Under the pieces are notes generated by a model, which did not search any database, was not told the DNA's origin, and was given only the letters and a program-made list of their open reading frames with translations. A DNA stretch of 64,000 nt from Rhipicephalus microplus (lineage: Eukaryota; Arthropoda; Arachnida; Ixodida; Ixodidae), in NCBI RefSeq assembly GCF_043290135.1, contig NC_134704.1, positions 12,964,001 to 13,028,000 on the forward strand. Direction: 5' to 3'. Of this stretch, positions 42,986-54,950 are shown piece by piece. How positions within the stretch are numbered: position 1 is the stretch's first letter; the number at the start of each line of letters is the position of its first letter. Made by a program: the position numbers and the translations under genes.

Positions 42986-43739
42986 AAAGAAAAAAAATAA
43001 AGATTTACAGAGGCTGTGTCTTTAAGTTAACGATACCACTATAGTTTACTTCTGAAGTGATACATGCACCGAGGCTTGGACACAACCACAGCGCTGGTTT
43101 GGTGCACCACTCTAAAGACCAACTTGTAAGTAGTTCCTCCTGTGTTGTTCCAGTGGCCGAGTGTCCAACTCGAAACTGAGTGATCGATGGTTCGAATCCC
43201 AATGCTTGCATACCGACCGAAAATGATGGCTGTGTAAGGCTTTTTTTTTTCTCTAAATTTTCATCGCATCTTGATAAAATGTACATGTTGAGCGTTGCTT
43301 ACCTAGAACATCACCGCCACAGTGGCGGTACGATTGAGCGTCAGCTTCCAATGTGGAAGGTACCATGTACGATTCCCAGTGCCGCCAGGGCACCCGCCAG
43401 CTTAAGTGATCCTACAAGTAAGCGAGATCAGTGGTGGCGCTACGGCAGTGTGGAGCTTCAATTGCTTGGAGAGGGGAGGTAGGTACTTCGGAACAGCTCA
43501 CGTTGGTCCACTTGGCGTTGTCCTACGCGGCGAAGTGAAATAACTTTTGTTTCGTTTAATGAATTGTGCACTTTAGTCAAACATCCATATAATTGTATGG
43601 CTTCGTTTCTGCACAGCGATGAGGCTAGAGTGATTCGAACCAGCGACCTCACGGTTACGAGTCGAACACGTTACCACCTTGGCTCGACGTGTTTGCTTCG
43701 CCACAATACACGTCGAAAAGCGGTCGAAAAATTGAGCCC
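42986..43739. other. Unassigned, with two tRNA-like stretches
   Basis: 43155-43205 (TGGCCGAGTGTCCAACTCG, GATGGTTCGAATCCC) and 43625-43690 on minus have A/B-box-like motifs but no full cloverleaf; probably ancient SINE heads. Confidence 0.4.
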
Positions 43740-46700
43740 CTTGTGACGTTAGACGAAAGTGGAGCTTGTCATGGGTGACATCTTGCAGTGACCTACCTAG
43801 ATAAGTGGCTCCCGTGCTAGTTTCCCTTGAAATGTTCGCTTCACTGTAAAACATGCCGAAAACCATAAGAAAACGTTTAGGCTCTTATCACCCATGATAA
43901 GGCTCAACTTTTTTTCTGACGTCACACCTAGTAGTGGCGGACCATCCGTGCGGTCTTCTGAACTAAAGATCCCCCTGATAGGTTGGCTTCACCGCAAGAG
44001 AATTCAAAACCAGCCGAAAGAGTTGAGGCCCCTATCAGCCATGATAAGGCCCAACTTTTGTCTGACGTCACACCTTGCAGCGATGGGCCCACTGTGGACT
44101 GAATAATGGTTCTTCACGAGATTGAACTGACATAAGACGTGCGACTCGGAGTGGACTCTAAAAGGGGTCACGTGATGGTGTTTACGTAAGGCGGGGATTC
44201 AAAAGGGGGGCTTAGAGGGTTGTCACGTGATGAAGCTTACATACAGATTGCGATTGATTTCACGCGATATCACGTGATGAACCTTATATAGGCGGGCTAC
44301 TCAATCAGTTGATTCAGAAGTGTCACGTGATGGAGCTCACGAAAGGCGCGCGATTCAAAAAACGAACTGAAAGGGGGTCACATGATGATGCTTACTTAGG
44401 GCGGGTGATTCAAAGCGTAGACTTTCCTAAAATTAAATACAGGGGACTCTGGTGCTGCGATCGTTCAGCGACCATGGGAATGATGGGTAGTACACGTATT
44501 TGACTAGTCTTCATACTTTAGAGCAGCTAATCACACTTGTGGCTTCATTTATTGCTGTGTTTCGGTTTTGTTTTGAAGGAAAGAATAAACCCTTCTGAGC
44601 TGAAAGTTCCCCTGATAGGTTGGCTTCTCCGCAATAGAAGGCCAAAACCAGTGGAAAAAGTTTAGGCCCTTATCATCCATGATAAGGCCCATTTTATGTC
44701 TGACGTCACACCTTGCAGCGATCGGCCTGCTATGTGTTCCTTCCGAGCGGCATTCCCCTGATGCGTTGGCTTCCCCGCAATGCATGATTGAAACCAGAGA
44801 AACAAGTTGGGGTCTTTATCACCCCTGATAAAGATCAAGTTTTGTCTGACGTCACGCCTTGTCACGTGGGCACCCATTGCTGCAAGCTGTGTCGTCAGAC
44901 AAAAGTTGGGCTTTATCAGGGGTGATAAGGGCTTAAACTTTTTTCGCTAGTTTCGACCATTTATTGCGGAGAAGCCAGCTCCTCAGGGAAACCTTTAGCT
45001 CGGAACAGCCGCACACTACGGCCAAGTAACAAGTTGTGACGTCAGACAAAACTTGAGTCTTATCAGGGGTGATAAGAGCCTAAACTTTTTCGCTGGTTTT
45101 TGGCCATGCCTGGCGGAGAAGCTAACCTTTCAGGGAACCGTTCAGCTCGCAACAAACGTACAGTACGCACCACGAGGCACGGTGTGACGTCAGAAAAAAG
45201 TTGAGCCTTATCAGGGCTGATAAGGGCCTAAACTTTTTTCGCTGGTTTCGACCATGCAATGCTTGAAAGCCAACTTCTCAGAGAACAGATTAGCTCGCAA
45301 CAAACGGACAGTACGCACTACGAGGCATGGTGTGGCGTCAAAAAAAGTTTAGCCTTATCAGGGGTGATAAGGGCCTCAACTTTTTTCACTGGTTTCGACC
45401 ATACAATGCTTGGAAGCCAACTTCTCTGCAAGCTGTGTAAGGGCCTAAACTGTTCTGAGCTAAAGGGGAACCTTTAGCTCAGAACAGCCGCACAGTACGC
45501 CCGAGTGACAAGTTGTGGAGTCAGGCAAAACTTGAGCCTTATCAGGGGTGATAAGGGCGTCAACTTTTTTCGCTGGTTTTGACCATGCATGACGGGGAAG
45601 CTAACTTCTCAGGGGACCGTTCAGCTTGCAACAAACGTACAGTACGCACCACAAGGCACGGTGTGACGTCAGAAAAAAGTTGAGCCTTATCAGGGGTGAT
45701 AAGGGCCTCAACTTTTTTCACTGGTTTCGACCATGCAATGCTTGGAAGCCAACTTCTCAGGAGAACCTTTAGCTCAGAACAGCCGCACAGTACGCCCACG
45801 TGACAAGTTGTGGTGTCAGACAAAACTTGAGCCTTATCAGGGGTGATAAGGACCTCAACTTTTTTCGCTGGTTTCGACCATGCATGACGGGGAAGCTAAC
45901 TTCTCAAGGGACCGTTCAGCTCGCAACAAACTTACAGTACAACTATCAGTTAAAGCGCACGAATAAACAGAAAGGAAGAGAGGACAAGCGCTTAGTTAAA
46001 GCGCACGAATAAACAGAAAGGCACGGTTACACATTGCGATGGGTTTCACGTGATGTCACGCGATGAAGCTTGTATAGGTGGTCTATTCAATCATTGGATT
46101 TAGAAGGGTTCCCTGAGAAGTTGGTTTCCAAGCATCGCATGGTCGAAACCAGCGAAAAAATTTTAGGCCCTTATCGGCCCTAATAAGGCTCAATTTTTTC
46201 TGACGTCACACCGTGCCTCGTGATGCATAGTGTACGTTTGTTGCGAGCTGAACAGTCCCCTGAGAAGTTAGCTTCCCCGTCATGCATGGTCAAAACCAGA
46301 GAAAAAGTTGAGGTCGTTACCACCCCTGATAAGGCTCAAGTTTTGTCTGACACCACAACTTGTCACGTGGGCGTACTGTGCGGCTGTTCTGAGCTAAAGG
46401 TCCCCCTGAGTAGTTGGCTTCCAAGCATTGCATGGTCGAAACCAGTGAAAAAAGTTGAGGCCCTTATCACCCCTGATAAGGCTCAACTTTTTTCTGACGT
46501 CACACCGTGCCTTGTGGTGCGTACTGTACGTTTGTTGCAAGCTGAACGGTCCCCTGAGAAGTTAGCTTCCCCGTCATGCATGGTCCAAACCAGCGAAAAA
46601 AGTTGACGCCCTTATCACCCTTGATAAGGCTCAAGTTTTGCCTGACTCCACAACTTGTCACTCGGGCGTACTGTGCGGCTGTTCTGAGCTAAAGGTTCCC

Positions 46701-48130
46701 CTGAGAAGTTGGCTTCCAAGCATTGTATGGTCGAAACCAGTGAAAAAAGTTGAGGCCCTTATCACCCCTGATAAGGCTAAACTTTTTTTGACGCCACACC
46801 ATGCCTCGTAGTGCGTACTGTGCGTTTGTTGCGAGCTAATCTGTTCCCTGAGAAGTTGGCTTTCAAGCATTGCATGGTCGAAACCAGCGAAAAAAGTTTA
46901 GGCCCTTATCAGCCCTGATAAGGCTCAACTTTTTTCTGACGTCACACCGTGCCTCGTGGTGCGTACTGTACGTTTGTTGCGAGCTGAACGGTTCCCTGAA
47001 AGGTTAGCTTCTCCGCCAGGCATGGCCAAAAACCAGCGAAAAAGTTTAGGCTCTTATCACCCCTGATAAGACTCAAGTTTTGTCTGACGTCACAACTTGT
47101 TACTTGGCCGTAGTGTGCGGCTGTTCCGAGCTAAAGGTTTCCCTGAGGAGCTGGCTTCTCCGCAATAATTGGTCGAAACTAGCGAAAAAAGTTTAAGCCC
47201 TTATCACCCCTGATAAAGCCCAACTTTTGTCTGACGACACAGCTTGCAGCAATGGGTGCCCACGTGACAAGGCGTGACGTCAGACAAAACTTGATCTTTA
47301 TCAGGGGTGATAAAGGCCCCAACTTGTTTCTCTGGTTTCAATCATGCATTGCGGAGAAGCCAACGCATCAGGGGAATGCCGCTCGGAAGGAACACATAGC
47401 AGGCCGATCGCTGCAAGGTGTGACGTCAGACATAAAATGGGCCTTATCATGGATGATAAGGGCCTAAACTTTTTCCACTGGTTTTGGCCTTCTATTGCGG
47501 AGAAGCCAACCTATCAGGGGAACTTTCAGCTCAGAAGGGTTTATTCTTTCCTTCAAAACAAAACCGAAACACAGCAATAAATGAAGCCACAAGTGTGATT
47601 AGCTGCTCTAAAGTATGAAGACTAGTCAAATACGTGTACTACCCATCATTCCCATGGTCGCTGAACGATCGCAGCACCAGAGTCCCCTGTATTTAATTTT
47701 AGGAAAGTCTACGCTTTGAATCACCCGCCCTAAGTAAGCATCATCATGTGACCCCCTTTCAGTTCGTTTTTTGAATCGCGCGCCTTTCGTGAGCTCCATC
47801 ACGTGACACTTCTGTATCAACTGATTGAGTAGCCCGCCTATATAAGGTTCATCACGGGAGATCACGTGAAACGCATCGCAATCTGTGTGTAAGCTTCATC
47901 ACGTGACAACCCTCTAAGTCCCCTTTTGGAAACACCCGCCTTAAGTAAGCATCATCACGTGATCCCCTTGTTCACTTTTTGAATCGCGCGCTTTATGTAA
48001 GCGGCCGCTCAAGCAGAACATCGTGCTTTCTGTGACGTCAGGGAAAAATTTAGTGTTATCATGGACCATAACGGCCTCATACTTTTTCAGCGGTTTTATG
48101 AGTGTTGTGGTGAAGCAAACTTCTCAGACT
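43740..48130. repeat. Palindrome of almost 4 kb made of ~147-bp tandem units (foldback-like)
   Basis: The arms (about 44140-45940 and 46226-47990) are reverse complements: paired positions sum to 92129 in the outer part and 92166 inside, the 37-bp difference being an insertion near 45427-45463. Units read TCTGACGTCACACC, a variable GC part, CCCTGAGAAGTTGGCTTC, GGTCGAAACCAGCGAAAAA and CTTATCACCCCTGATAAGG. Orientation is forward left of about 44880, reversed to the centre and mirrored beyond. Outer blocks (44140-44500; 47640-47990) instead carry repeated TCACGTGATG motifs. Degenerate units flank both ends. Confidence 0.9.
45941..46225. repeat. Centre of the palindrome
   Basis: A short direct repeat (GTTAAAGCGCACGAATAAAC AGAAAGG) occurs twice at about 45953-45979 and 45994-46020. 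It is followed by a block of the TCACGTGATG type and one satellite unit present only on the right side. Confidence 0.75.
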
Positions 48131-48833
48131 CTGTGGAGCCCGTCGGTAGGCTCCCATTGAAACGGTATTGGTGTCCAATGAAGGTGCACCAATACCACAA
48201 AAACCTAGAAGTGGGGAGTGTAATAGCTTGTTTGATTAAAGAAGGTGTGCTCATTAACGCATATATTAAATTGCTGTAAGAATTTCATGGAATATGGTAT
48301 GATTAAAGTCGTATTTGTTTTTTTTTTCTTTCTTTGCTAGCTGGACCATACTTCTCGCGAAACTTGACACGTATATTGATTACGCTGAGCACATTCATAT
48401 AATATTTGTCGTTTTGCTGCGTAGTTCCGCTGTTTATAGCATGAGCAACCACACTATTGAGGTAGTTTCGATACTATGTATAAGCAGAATCGAGCACTAT
48501 GGGGCAAAATTTTTATTTTAAAGTGCGTAAGCATTTCAACGCCGACTTAGTGCAAAAACTGTCTGTCCGTACGTGCGTTTGTCACATGAGAGAAATCGCT
48601 GTTTTATAAAAAAATACAAACACCCTTGATGCAGGTGGATTTCGAACGAAGTACCTCACGATGTGCATGCAAACGCCTTACCCACTCGGCTAAACCCCAA
48701 TGCTTACCTAAGGTGAATGTATGGGAACCTTATGAATGCGTTGTACGGAATATAAAAGAATTAAAAGGACAACACCTGTACGCCGGCGTGGTTGAAATAC
48801 TTCGCAATGGTTTAATAAATGTCATCACCTCGC
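48131..48833. other. Unassigned, one tRNA-like stretch
   Basis: 48640-48705 on minus resembles a tRNA-derived head (GGGGTTTAGCCGAGTGGG, then GTTCGAAATCC). Otherwise nothing recognised. Confidence 0.4.
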
Positions 48834-49135
48834 CAAGGCAGATCCAGCCACTCAATTCCAGGGGCGGGAGGGGGGGGGGGTGATGTTCGCTTGAAGTAAC
48901 ACCAGAGAGGAGGGCGGGACGTTACTTTTTTTTGCTTTTACTAGCCCAAAAACCCCTGTGATAGCATAAATACTGCTAATGTGTGCTCACAGCGGTCTCA
49001 ATCGTTAGTCGTAATCGGTCATAGGAGGTGGATGACAAGGACTAAAGAGGGGGGAGGGGGGTTGATGACACAGGCTTTGGGGGGGGGGGGTGATCACCTC
49101 AAACACTCCCCTATGCCCCTCTAGATCCGCCACTG
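48834..49135 (-). mobile_element. hAT-like MITE, copy 3
   Basis: Opposite orientation to copy 1. Ends CAGATCCAGCCACTC and CTAGATCCGCCACTG. The interior matches copy 1 on the other strand (GTGTGCTCACAG, GACACAGGCTTTGG, G-runs). Flanks share CCTCG but no clear 8-bp duplication. Confidence 0.62.
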
Positions 49136-49525
49136 CCTCGAGGACAAGTAAAGCTGACTTTGGGAATCGCACATATCAGGAAAATTCCGCCATGCTGAAA
49201 GTTCGTGCAAAACACGGGTATTGATCATCTCAGGATGGGCTTTTCGTTGAGCCGTTCGAGACACTGACGAAGGCTAGATACAAAAAAAAAAACGTCCATG
49301 TCAATGCCACCCAAAAATTTATATGATCTAAGGAAAGCCGCAAGGTTATTTAACGATTACCCTTTAAATGCGCAAGCATTTCTAGGTCAACGATAAAAAA
49401 CAATTACTGTCGGTCCCCCTTTCACATAAGACGATATGCATCAAATAAAGAAATAAATTTTCTTTGAGCTACTGGACTTCGAATATGGGCCGTCTCTTAA
49501 GTCCCTGAAGCACTGGACCAAACAC

Positions 49526-49530
49526 AAACA

Positions 49531-49566
<36 letters not shown>
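49526..49566. repeat. (CA)n microsatellite
   Basis: About 20 CA copies. Confidence 0.97.
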
Positions 49567-49567
<1 letters not shown>

Positions 49568-49675
49568 TATAATATAAATAATATAAATTTTTGGGTAAGG
49601 GTTAGGCTCGAACCCAGGCCATTTGCGTGGGAAACACGTGTTCTAACACACAGCCAGGAGTTGTGTCCCAAAACA

Positions 49676-49985
49676 TCACAGCATATCCACCTAGTTAATG
49701 ATTATGAGTGGAGAAAAGCCTCCATCCGTCCACCCGTGCGTCCATCCATTCGTCAGTGATTCCGTCTGTCCGTCCATCCGTGCTTCCAACCGTGCGTCCG
49801 TGCATATGTCCGTCCATGCTTCCGTCCGTTCGTCCTATTGCACACACTTCCTTTGGACCGACGCCAACTAGGAATTGAGACGAGAAATGATGAGACAGCG
49901 CCATCTATCATACTGTTCGAGAAATAATTTTGGTTACGCCTGACGCAAGACAAGGTTACGCTCAGAGGAGCTTCGCCCCTAAAAC
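49676..49985. repeat. GGGGCGAAGC-terminated interspersed repeat, copy 2
   Basis: Shares CACAGCATATCCAC, CCGT/CCAT-rich interior, GACAGCGCCATCTATCATAC and the end GAGGAGCTTCGCCCCTAAAA with 32398-32898, but is shorter in the middle. Confidence 0.65.
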
Positions 49986-50989
49986 AACTTTGTCTGCTTC
50001 GAATTGTAGCGAAAATGACTCGTGCTTTACGAGCACACGCGTCCAGTATACAGCAATCACAGCAAAACACGTAATATCCTTAGTAATATTACGTGGCACA
50101 AGTGTACATTGCTATCGGGCATCAGGACGTGTGATTATGATCGCACTTACAGGTTTAAAGCCGGCCACCGATTACTAAAAGCCAAACACTTTACTGCACG
50201 TATTCCCTTGCACAGCAAGTTCGAAAACATTTCACGCGCATAAATGGTCGTGGTTTAAAGCATATGCTACCCTATACACAGAATGTAGCCACATGGGAAA
50301 GTTTCACTGATACAAGCCACTTGGCTTTATTGATTACATTGTAGTTGCCCTCAGCTTGAAGTTCTTGTGTAACATCATACAATAATGCAGCAGACTGAAG
50401 TTAGAAGATCAAACTGATTACTCTGTAGAACTTGTGGCCCGTAAACTGAAGGAGGAGGAGGAAGAAACAAGAAGAGGAAGGGCAGGGAGTTTAACCAGGT
50501 GAGCGCCCGGTTTGCTACTCTGCACACTGCCACTGATAGCGGCGAACAGAGCGTTGGCCGTTGATGAACTGATGAGCGTTGATGCGCTCGGCATTCATGC
50601 ATGTGCCGTCGAATATTCTAGCGTCATCGCTAGCGGCCACGTAGGTTCCAGAATAATCTCTAAAGTTTGCGAAGTGGGCGGCATATTAACAAAATGGTCT
50701 GCTATACAGTCCCGAAGCTTCTCTAACACTGCAGGCGCGGTTTGTACTGAGGATTACGTACAGAGTGACAAGGCTATAACAAAACTTGAGGAATGAATGT
50801 ATCATTGCTCTCCCTCTGAAAAAGATATCGTCCCGATGCTTTAACAGAAGTACAATAATAATGCAAGAAAATACAAGCAATAAATTACGATGCAGCAATG
50901 CGGACTTCGATCATGGTCCTGTGGGGCTGCTCCTTTGCCGGTCCCCCTTTCAAACAAGCAAAAATTAACAAGCTGATTAAGGCCCAGAA
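49986..50989. other. Unassigned, with one CT/GA-rich repeat copy
   Basis: 50450-50530 (GGGCAGGGAGTTTAACCAG, GGTTTGCTACTCTGC) is a copy of the family noted at 26345. No gene. Confidence 0.4.
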
Positions 50990-51140
50990 CCTCACCTCTC
51001 AAATCCTGGCTGTCCAGAGAGCCCGAGCGCGAGGGTAGTCAGGTTTAACCTGACCGTCCCCGAGTGGGCCTAGCCAAATGACGCTGAATAAACTCGCGTC
51101 TATTGTGGACCTAATAAAATTATTTCACTCACTCATGCAG
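50990..51140 (+). mobile_element. Probable 3' end of a non-LTR retrotransposon
   Basis: GCCCGAGCGCGAGGGTAGTC, GAGTGGGCCTAGCC, AATGACGCTGAATAAAC and ACCTAATAAAATTATTTCAC, ending in a short CACT repeat; the layout of a LINE 3' UTR with AATAAA-type signals. Clade not determined. Confidence 0.5.
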
Positions 51141-51179
51141 CAATAATAACAACAAAATACACTCGTTCAGTTCGTTAAC

Positions 51180-53070
51180 GCACGTGAAACGGCTTGATGC
51201 GCGCGACATGGACGACTTCAGGTCGCGATCAGCGCCGTTGAGAGCTTGTGATGCCATCGGGGACAACCTCGTAATCGAGTGGACCGGGACGTCGAACAAC
51301 CTTGTACGGTCCGAAGTATCGTCGCAGAAGTTTTTCACTGAATCCATGCACGTCGGCGTCCATACCCAAACACGTTCACGGGGTTTGTATTGCACGAAGC
51401 GTCGTCCGAAGATTATAACGGCGGCTGTCGGCCGTCTTTTGGTTTTTGATGCAGAGGAGGGCGAGTTGTCGGGCTTCTTCGGTGCGCTAAAGGTACTCAC
51501 TCATATCGAGGTTTTCTTCGTCCGTGACGTTGGGTAACATGAGTCGAGCTTCGTTGCCGGGGTCCTTCCGTAGACCAATCTGTACGGCGTCATCTGCGTC
51601 GTTTCTTGTATACGGTGGTGTTGTATGGGGAGGCCATGTACGGAACGCTGGCATCCCACGTCTTGTGTTCGACGTCGACGTACAGTCACAATCTATTTGA
51701 GAGTGAACACAGGAGCGCGTGGCTTTCGGTACTACTAGCGCGGTATCTGCGCGCATGCGCGAGAAGGACAGCTTCCATTCGCGCGCACATCACGTCACCG
51801 GGAGCGCTCGTGTGTCGTCCGTCAGCTCATTTTCGGCCACCCTGGTAATCGTATCATGATCGCAACTAAAATTTGGGTGCTTTCAGTTCAAACGGCTTGT
51901 CTCTTATGCCAGCCGTGTCACTTGTTTTTTTTTTTTCTGCGTTCTTGTAGTCGTACCACGAACAGGCAAAGTAACGCAAACACCCGAACTGTTATTTCGT
52001 GTACGTGGTGCACAAAAGGCTTATAAGTTTAATGAAGCTCTATCAGTAATCTGGAGTAGTTTTACACAATGTTACACTAGTATTTTGTCATGTGCCCCTT
52101 TGAAAAACAAGAGAGCTGCTGCCATTCTGGAAGGTAGCGATGACTACTGCATTGCCACAAAGTTACTATATGCACTCGAAGATTTTGCCACTCTTGGTGA
52201 ACTTTGAGGTTGTCCGCAGTCGCCACGTAAACGAGGTGGTCTGTAGCTACAGCGATCCTTTGTTTCCGACAGCCAGCGTCGGTAACGACACAAGTCCATA
52301 CAAATTTGCTGGAACGGTCAGCAAGGTGGTTCGATGTGCAGCAGAAGCCCTGCTGGCATTGCCGGTGGTGTCTTGCGTCGCTGGTGGCCCTGGCATGTCC
52401 TCACGTAATGAACGACGTCGGCGGCAAGGCATGGCCAGTGGTACTTGTCTTGTATTCTCGCGAGCGTGCGGGAACAACCAAAGTGGCCAGCCATTGGGTC
52501 GTCATGCAGGACCTGAATAATTTCTTGTCGCATTACCGAAGGTACAGCGAAAGGTAGCTGGATCGGGCCGGAGAGAAATTCTCCTTTTAAAGGACGTTGT
52601 TTTTCAGGGAAAATTCGCCTGAATATTTTTGAGGCGACCCTGGTGCGACCCTCGAGGTATTTATTTCACTAGCCCTCTCAGTTCCGGGTCCGCTCGCTGT
52701 TGCTCGGCAAAGTCGTCGGGACTTATGGTTCCCAAGAAGGACTTATGGTTCCCATCCTGGTCGTCTTGCGATGGTAGATCGACGGGGGCACTAGACAGGC
52801 AGTTGGCGTCGGAGTGTTTCCATCCAGACTTGTACACGGCGGTAATGTTGAATTCTTGAAGTCTTAGGCTCCGCCGTGCGAGGCGACCTGGAAGGTTCTT
52901 CAAGTTAACTAGCCAACGCAGGGCGTGGTGGTCGCTCACAACTCTGAAAGGCCTGAGAGATAAGGGCAACATTTTGACGCTGTGCAGATGATTGCAAGGC
53001 ATTCCTTTTTTCGTGGTGGAGTGGTTGGATAGAAGTACTTGTTGCTGGGCTAGTTGGTTCGTCATACTGG
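51180..53070 (-). pseudogene. Decayed third Ty3/gypsy pol fragment
   Basis: On minus, from right to left: RNase H (52661-53065; VVSDHHALRWLVNLKN, DANCLSSAPVD), integrase zinc finger (52318-52533; HFGCSRTLARIQDKYHWP, CQGHQRRKTP) and C-terminal integrase pieces (51487-51756; 51129-51500). The integrase catalytic core expected at about 51860-52250 is replaced by unrelated AT-rich DNA. It resembles the element at 59.3 kb in sequence style but is heavily mutated. No LTRs found. Confidence 0.8.
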
Positions 53071-53084
53071 GGGAAACTTCTAGA

Positions 53085-53380
53085 CGCCTAAAAACACCAC
53101 AAGAAGAAAAACGCAGAGAAAAAGCGTCAACTCACAACTGATTTATTCACAGGTGAAACGCAGGAGTATATAGCCGCACCACCCATGCGCAAAGCAAACT
53201 GCATCACCTAGTCACATGACCAAAACTTAAATTGAAGGCATTCTAAAGGCATATATAATCTTGCAACGAAGCGCAAAAATGAAACTCAGACATGTGCAAA
53301 ACCACTGATGTCACTTATACACAAGTCACCTTTTTCCTTTATCCAGAACGCTTCTATCATTTCATGGGCCAGAGCAACTG
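53085..53380 (-). mobile_element. Penelope-like 3' end, single copy
   Basis: GTCAACTCACAACTGATTTA near 53125-53150 and a TATATAG stretch match the order of the 3' ends at 11980 and 31930. No ORF and no inverted partner. Confidence 0.5.
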
Positions 53381-53388
53381 AGCTTTTG

Positions 53389-53435
53389 ATTGATATGTGT
53401 GTGGGGTTTAACGTCCCAAAACCGCCATATGACTT
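53389..53435 (-). mobile_element. Ruka-type SINE tail fragment
   Basis: GATTGATATGTG, GGGGTTTAACGTCCCAAAAC and CCATATGA only. Confidence 0.75.
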
Positions 53436-53439
53436 GAGG

Positions 53440-54254
53440 AAAGAACGTGACAGTATGCACTAAGTGGTTGAAGTATAGGGCCAGAATGTCGCTCTCACGT
53501 TCAACTCCTAAAGGCGAAGCTCAAGTGTCCCCTCTGCCACAAATGAGCGCCCAAGAAAGCGCGCGCCTTCGAATTCTAGCGACAGCGACAATACCAGGCG
53601 CCGTTCGGGCGCGCCAGAAGCCAGCGTAAAAGAAGGAAACAAGCATCGAAGGACTCCTCGGGCACACCACCTCTCCCTCTCGAAAACGTCACTACGCTGA
53701 CCAACCTCCTCGCAACGATTGTCGAGCGAACAGCAGAGGCTTCGAGAATGAAAGCGTGAGTCACTCCCTCGTTGCGTCCCGTGTAGAGGATAATTCTTGA
53801 AAAGTTTCGCCCTTTCCCAGCTTTGCCTGTGCAGCGCTCCCTCGAAGCTTCTGGAACCCAGGGAGATATATAAGCGAGCAGCGGATGGTGGTGATCAGGA
53901 GACGAAGAGAGTTTTTCCGCCGTCGGGCGAAGGCTTGTGTCGTCAGAGACAAAGCAGGAGATGAACAGTGTCTTTCCGCCAGCATGCGGAGGCTTGTGCT
54001 ACGAGCAGAAGAGTGTTTACCGCCAGTGGACGAAGACGTGTTCTGCAGTCGCAGCACGTGAGTGGCCGACGTGTTACGGCAAAGAAGTTTTGTTATTGAA
54101 GTGCGGACATTGTACGAAGAAAGGTTCTCTGGAAGAGGAACTTCCGGAGCAGCGGAACGACAACCAGCGCTGGACTTTAAGTGAGTGTTTTTTTGTAGAG
54201 AAGCATTCTAGCTTTGTTCAAAGAACTTTGGACTTAATTTGACTGACGAAACCA
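53440..54254 (+). promoter_or_regulatory. LTR-like or promoter-like region with TATA box
   Basis: GC-rich, with TATATAAG at 53867-53874 after GCTTCTGGAACCCAGGGAGA and a purine-rich downstream part with repeated GAAGA/GGAGG. This looks like the U3-R region of an LTR or a pol II promoter, but I found no matching second copy and no attached coding region. Confidence 0.35.
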
Positions 54255-54325
54255 CAGGTGGTCAAAATTTCTGAAGCCCTCCACTGCGGCGTCTCTCACA
54301 ATCATGTGGTGGTTTTGGGACGCAT
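54255..54325 (+). mobile_element. Ruka-type SINE 3' fragment
   Basis: GGTGGTCAAAATTTCTGAAG, CGGCGTCTCTCACAATCATG and GGTTTTGGGACG are family body; head and tail are missing. Confidence 0.8.
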
Positions 54326-54950
54326 CAAAACATGAATTTCATATCAAACAATGAATTTGTCTTACGAACGTTTGTCTTTAAGAATCTTGGTTGGTTAATG
54401 CATGTGACTGCATGGTAGCGCGTGATGCTGTTTGTGCCCGCTGTTTTGAGTGTATGTGATTGTGTTACGTGGCGCGTTGTTTTATCTTGAGATTGGTGAC
54501 ACATTGTATTGAATTACTGTCAAGTGCGCGTGGTGGTTGTGTTGTTTGTTCTGCCGTATTCGAAAAAAAAAAATATTTTTATTTTGTTATCAGCTCTCGG
54601 CTCTGACCCGTCCTTTGGACCACAGCTAGCGTTCGCTGGCGCGCCAAATAAGACCACATCTAAACTGACCGTGCTTTCATGGTGCAGTTCGGGGGGCCGA
54701 TACATCAGCCCTTGGAATTGGCCCGGCAATTGCCTCCATATTTAACGGGACCGGTGGCACCCTCTTGTTTTTGTTTTTTATCACAGTGCCTAAGTAATAC
54801 TTAGACCGAGCGTTAATGATTGATATATGTTTAGTTACTGCTGCATGTGCAAATAAGTGTACAGTGTAATGAATGTTTGCTTGTGTTGTTCAGGATAGTC
54901 AGTGTCTGTCTATAGACTGCGGAAATTAGTGATAGCTGGCGAGCTGGCCG
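54326..54950. other. Unassigned
   Basis: No recognised repeat or gene. Confidence 0.3.
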
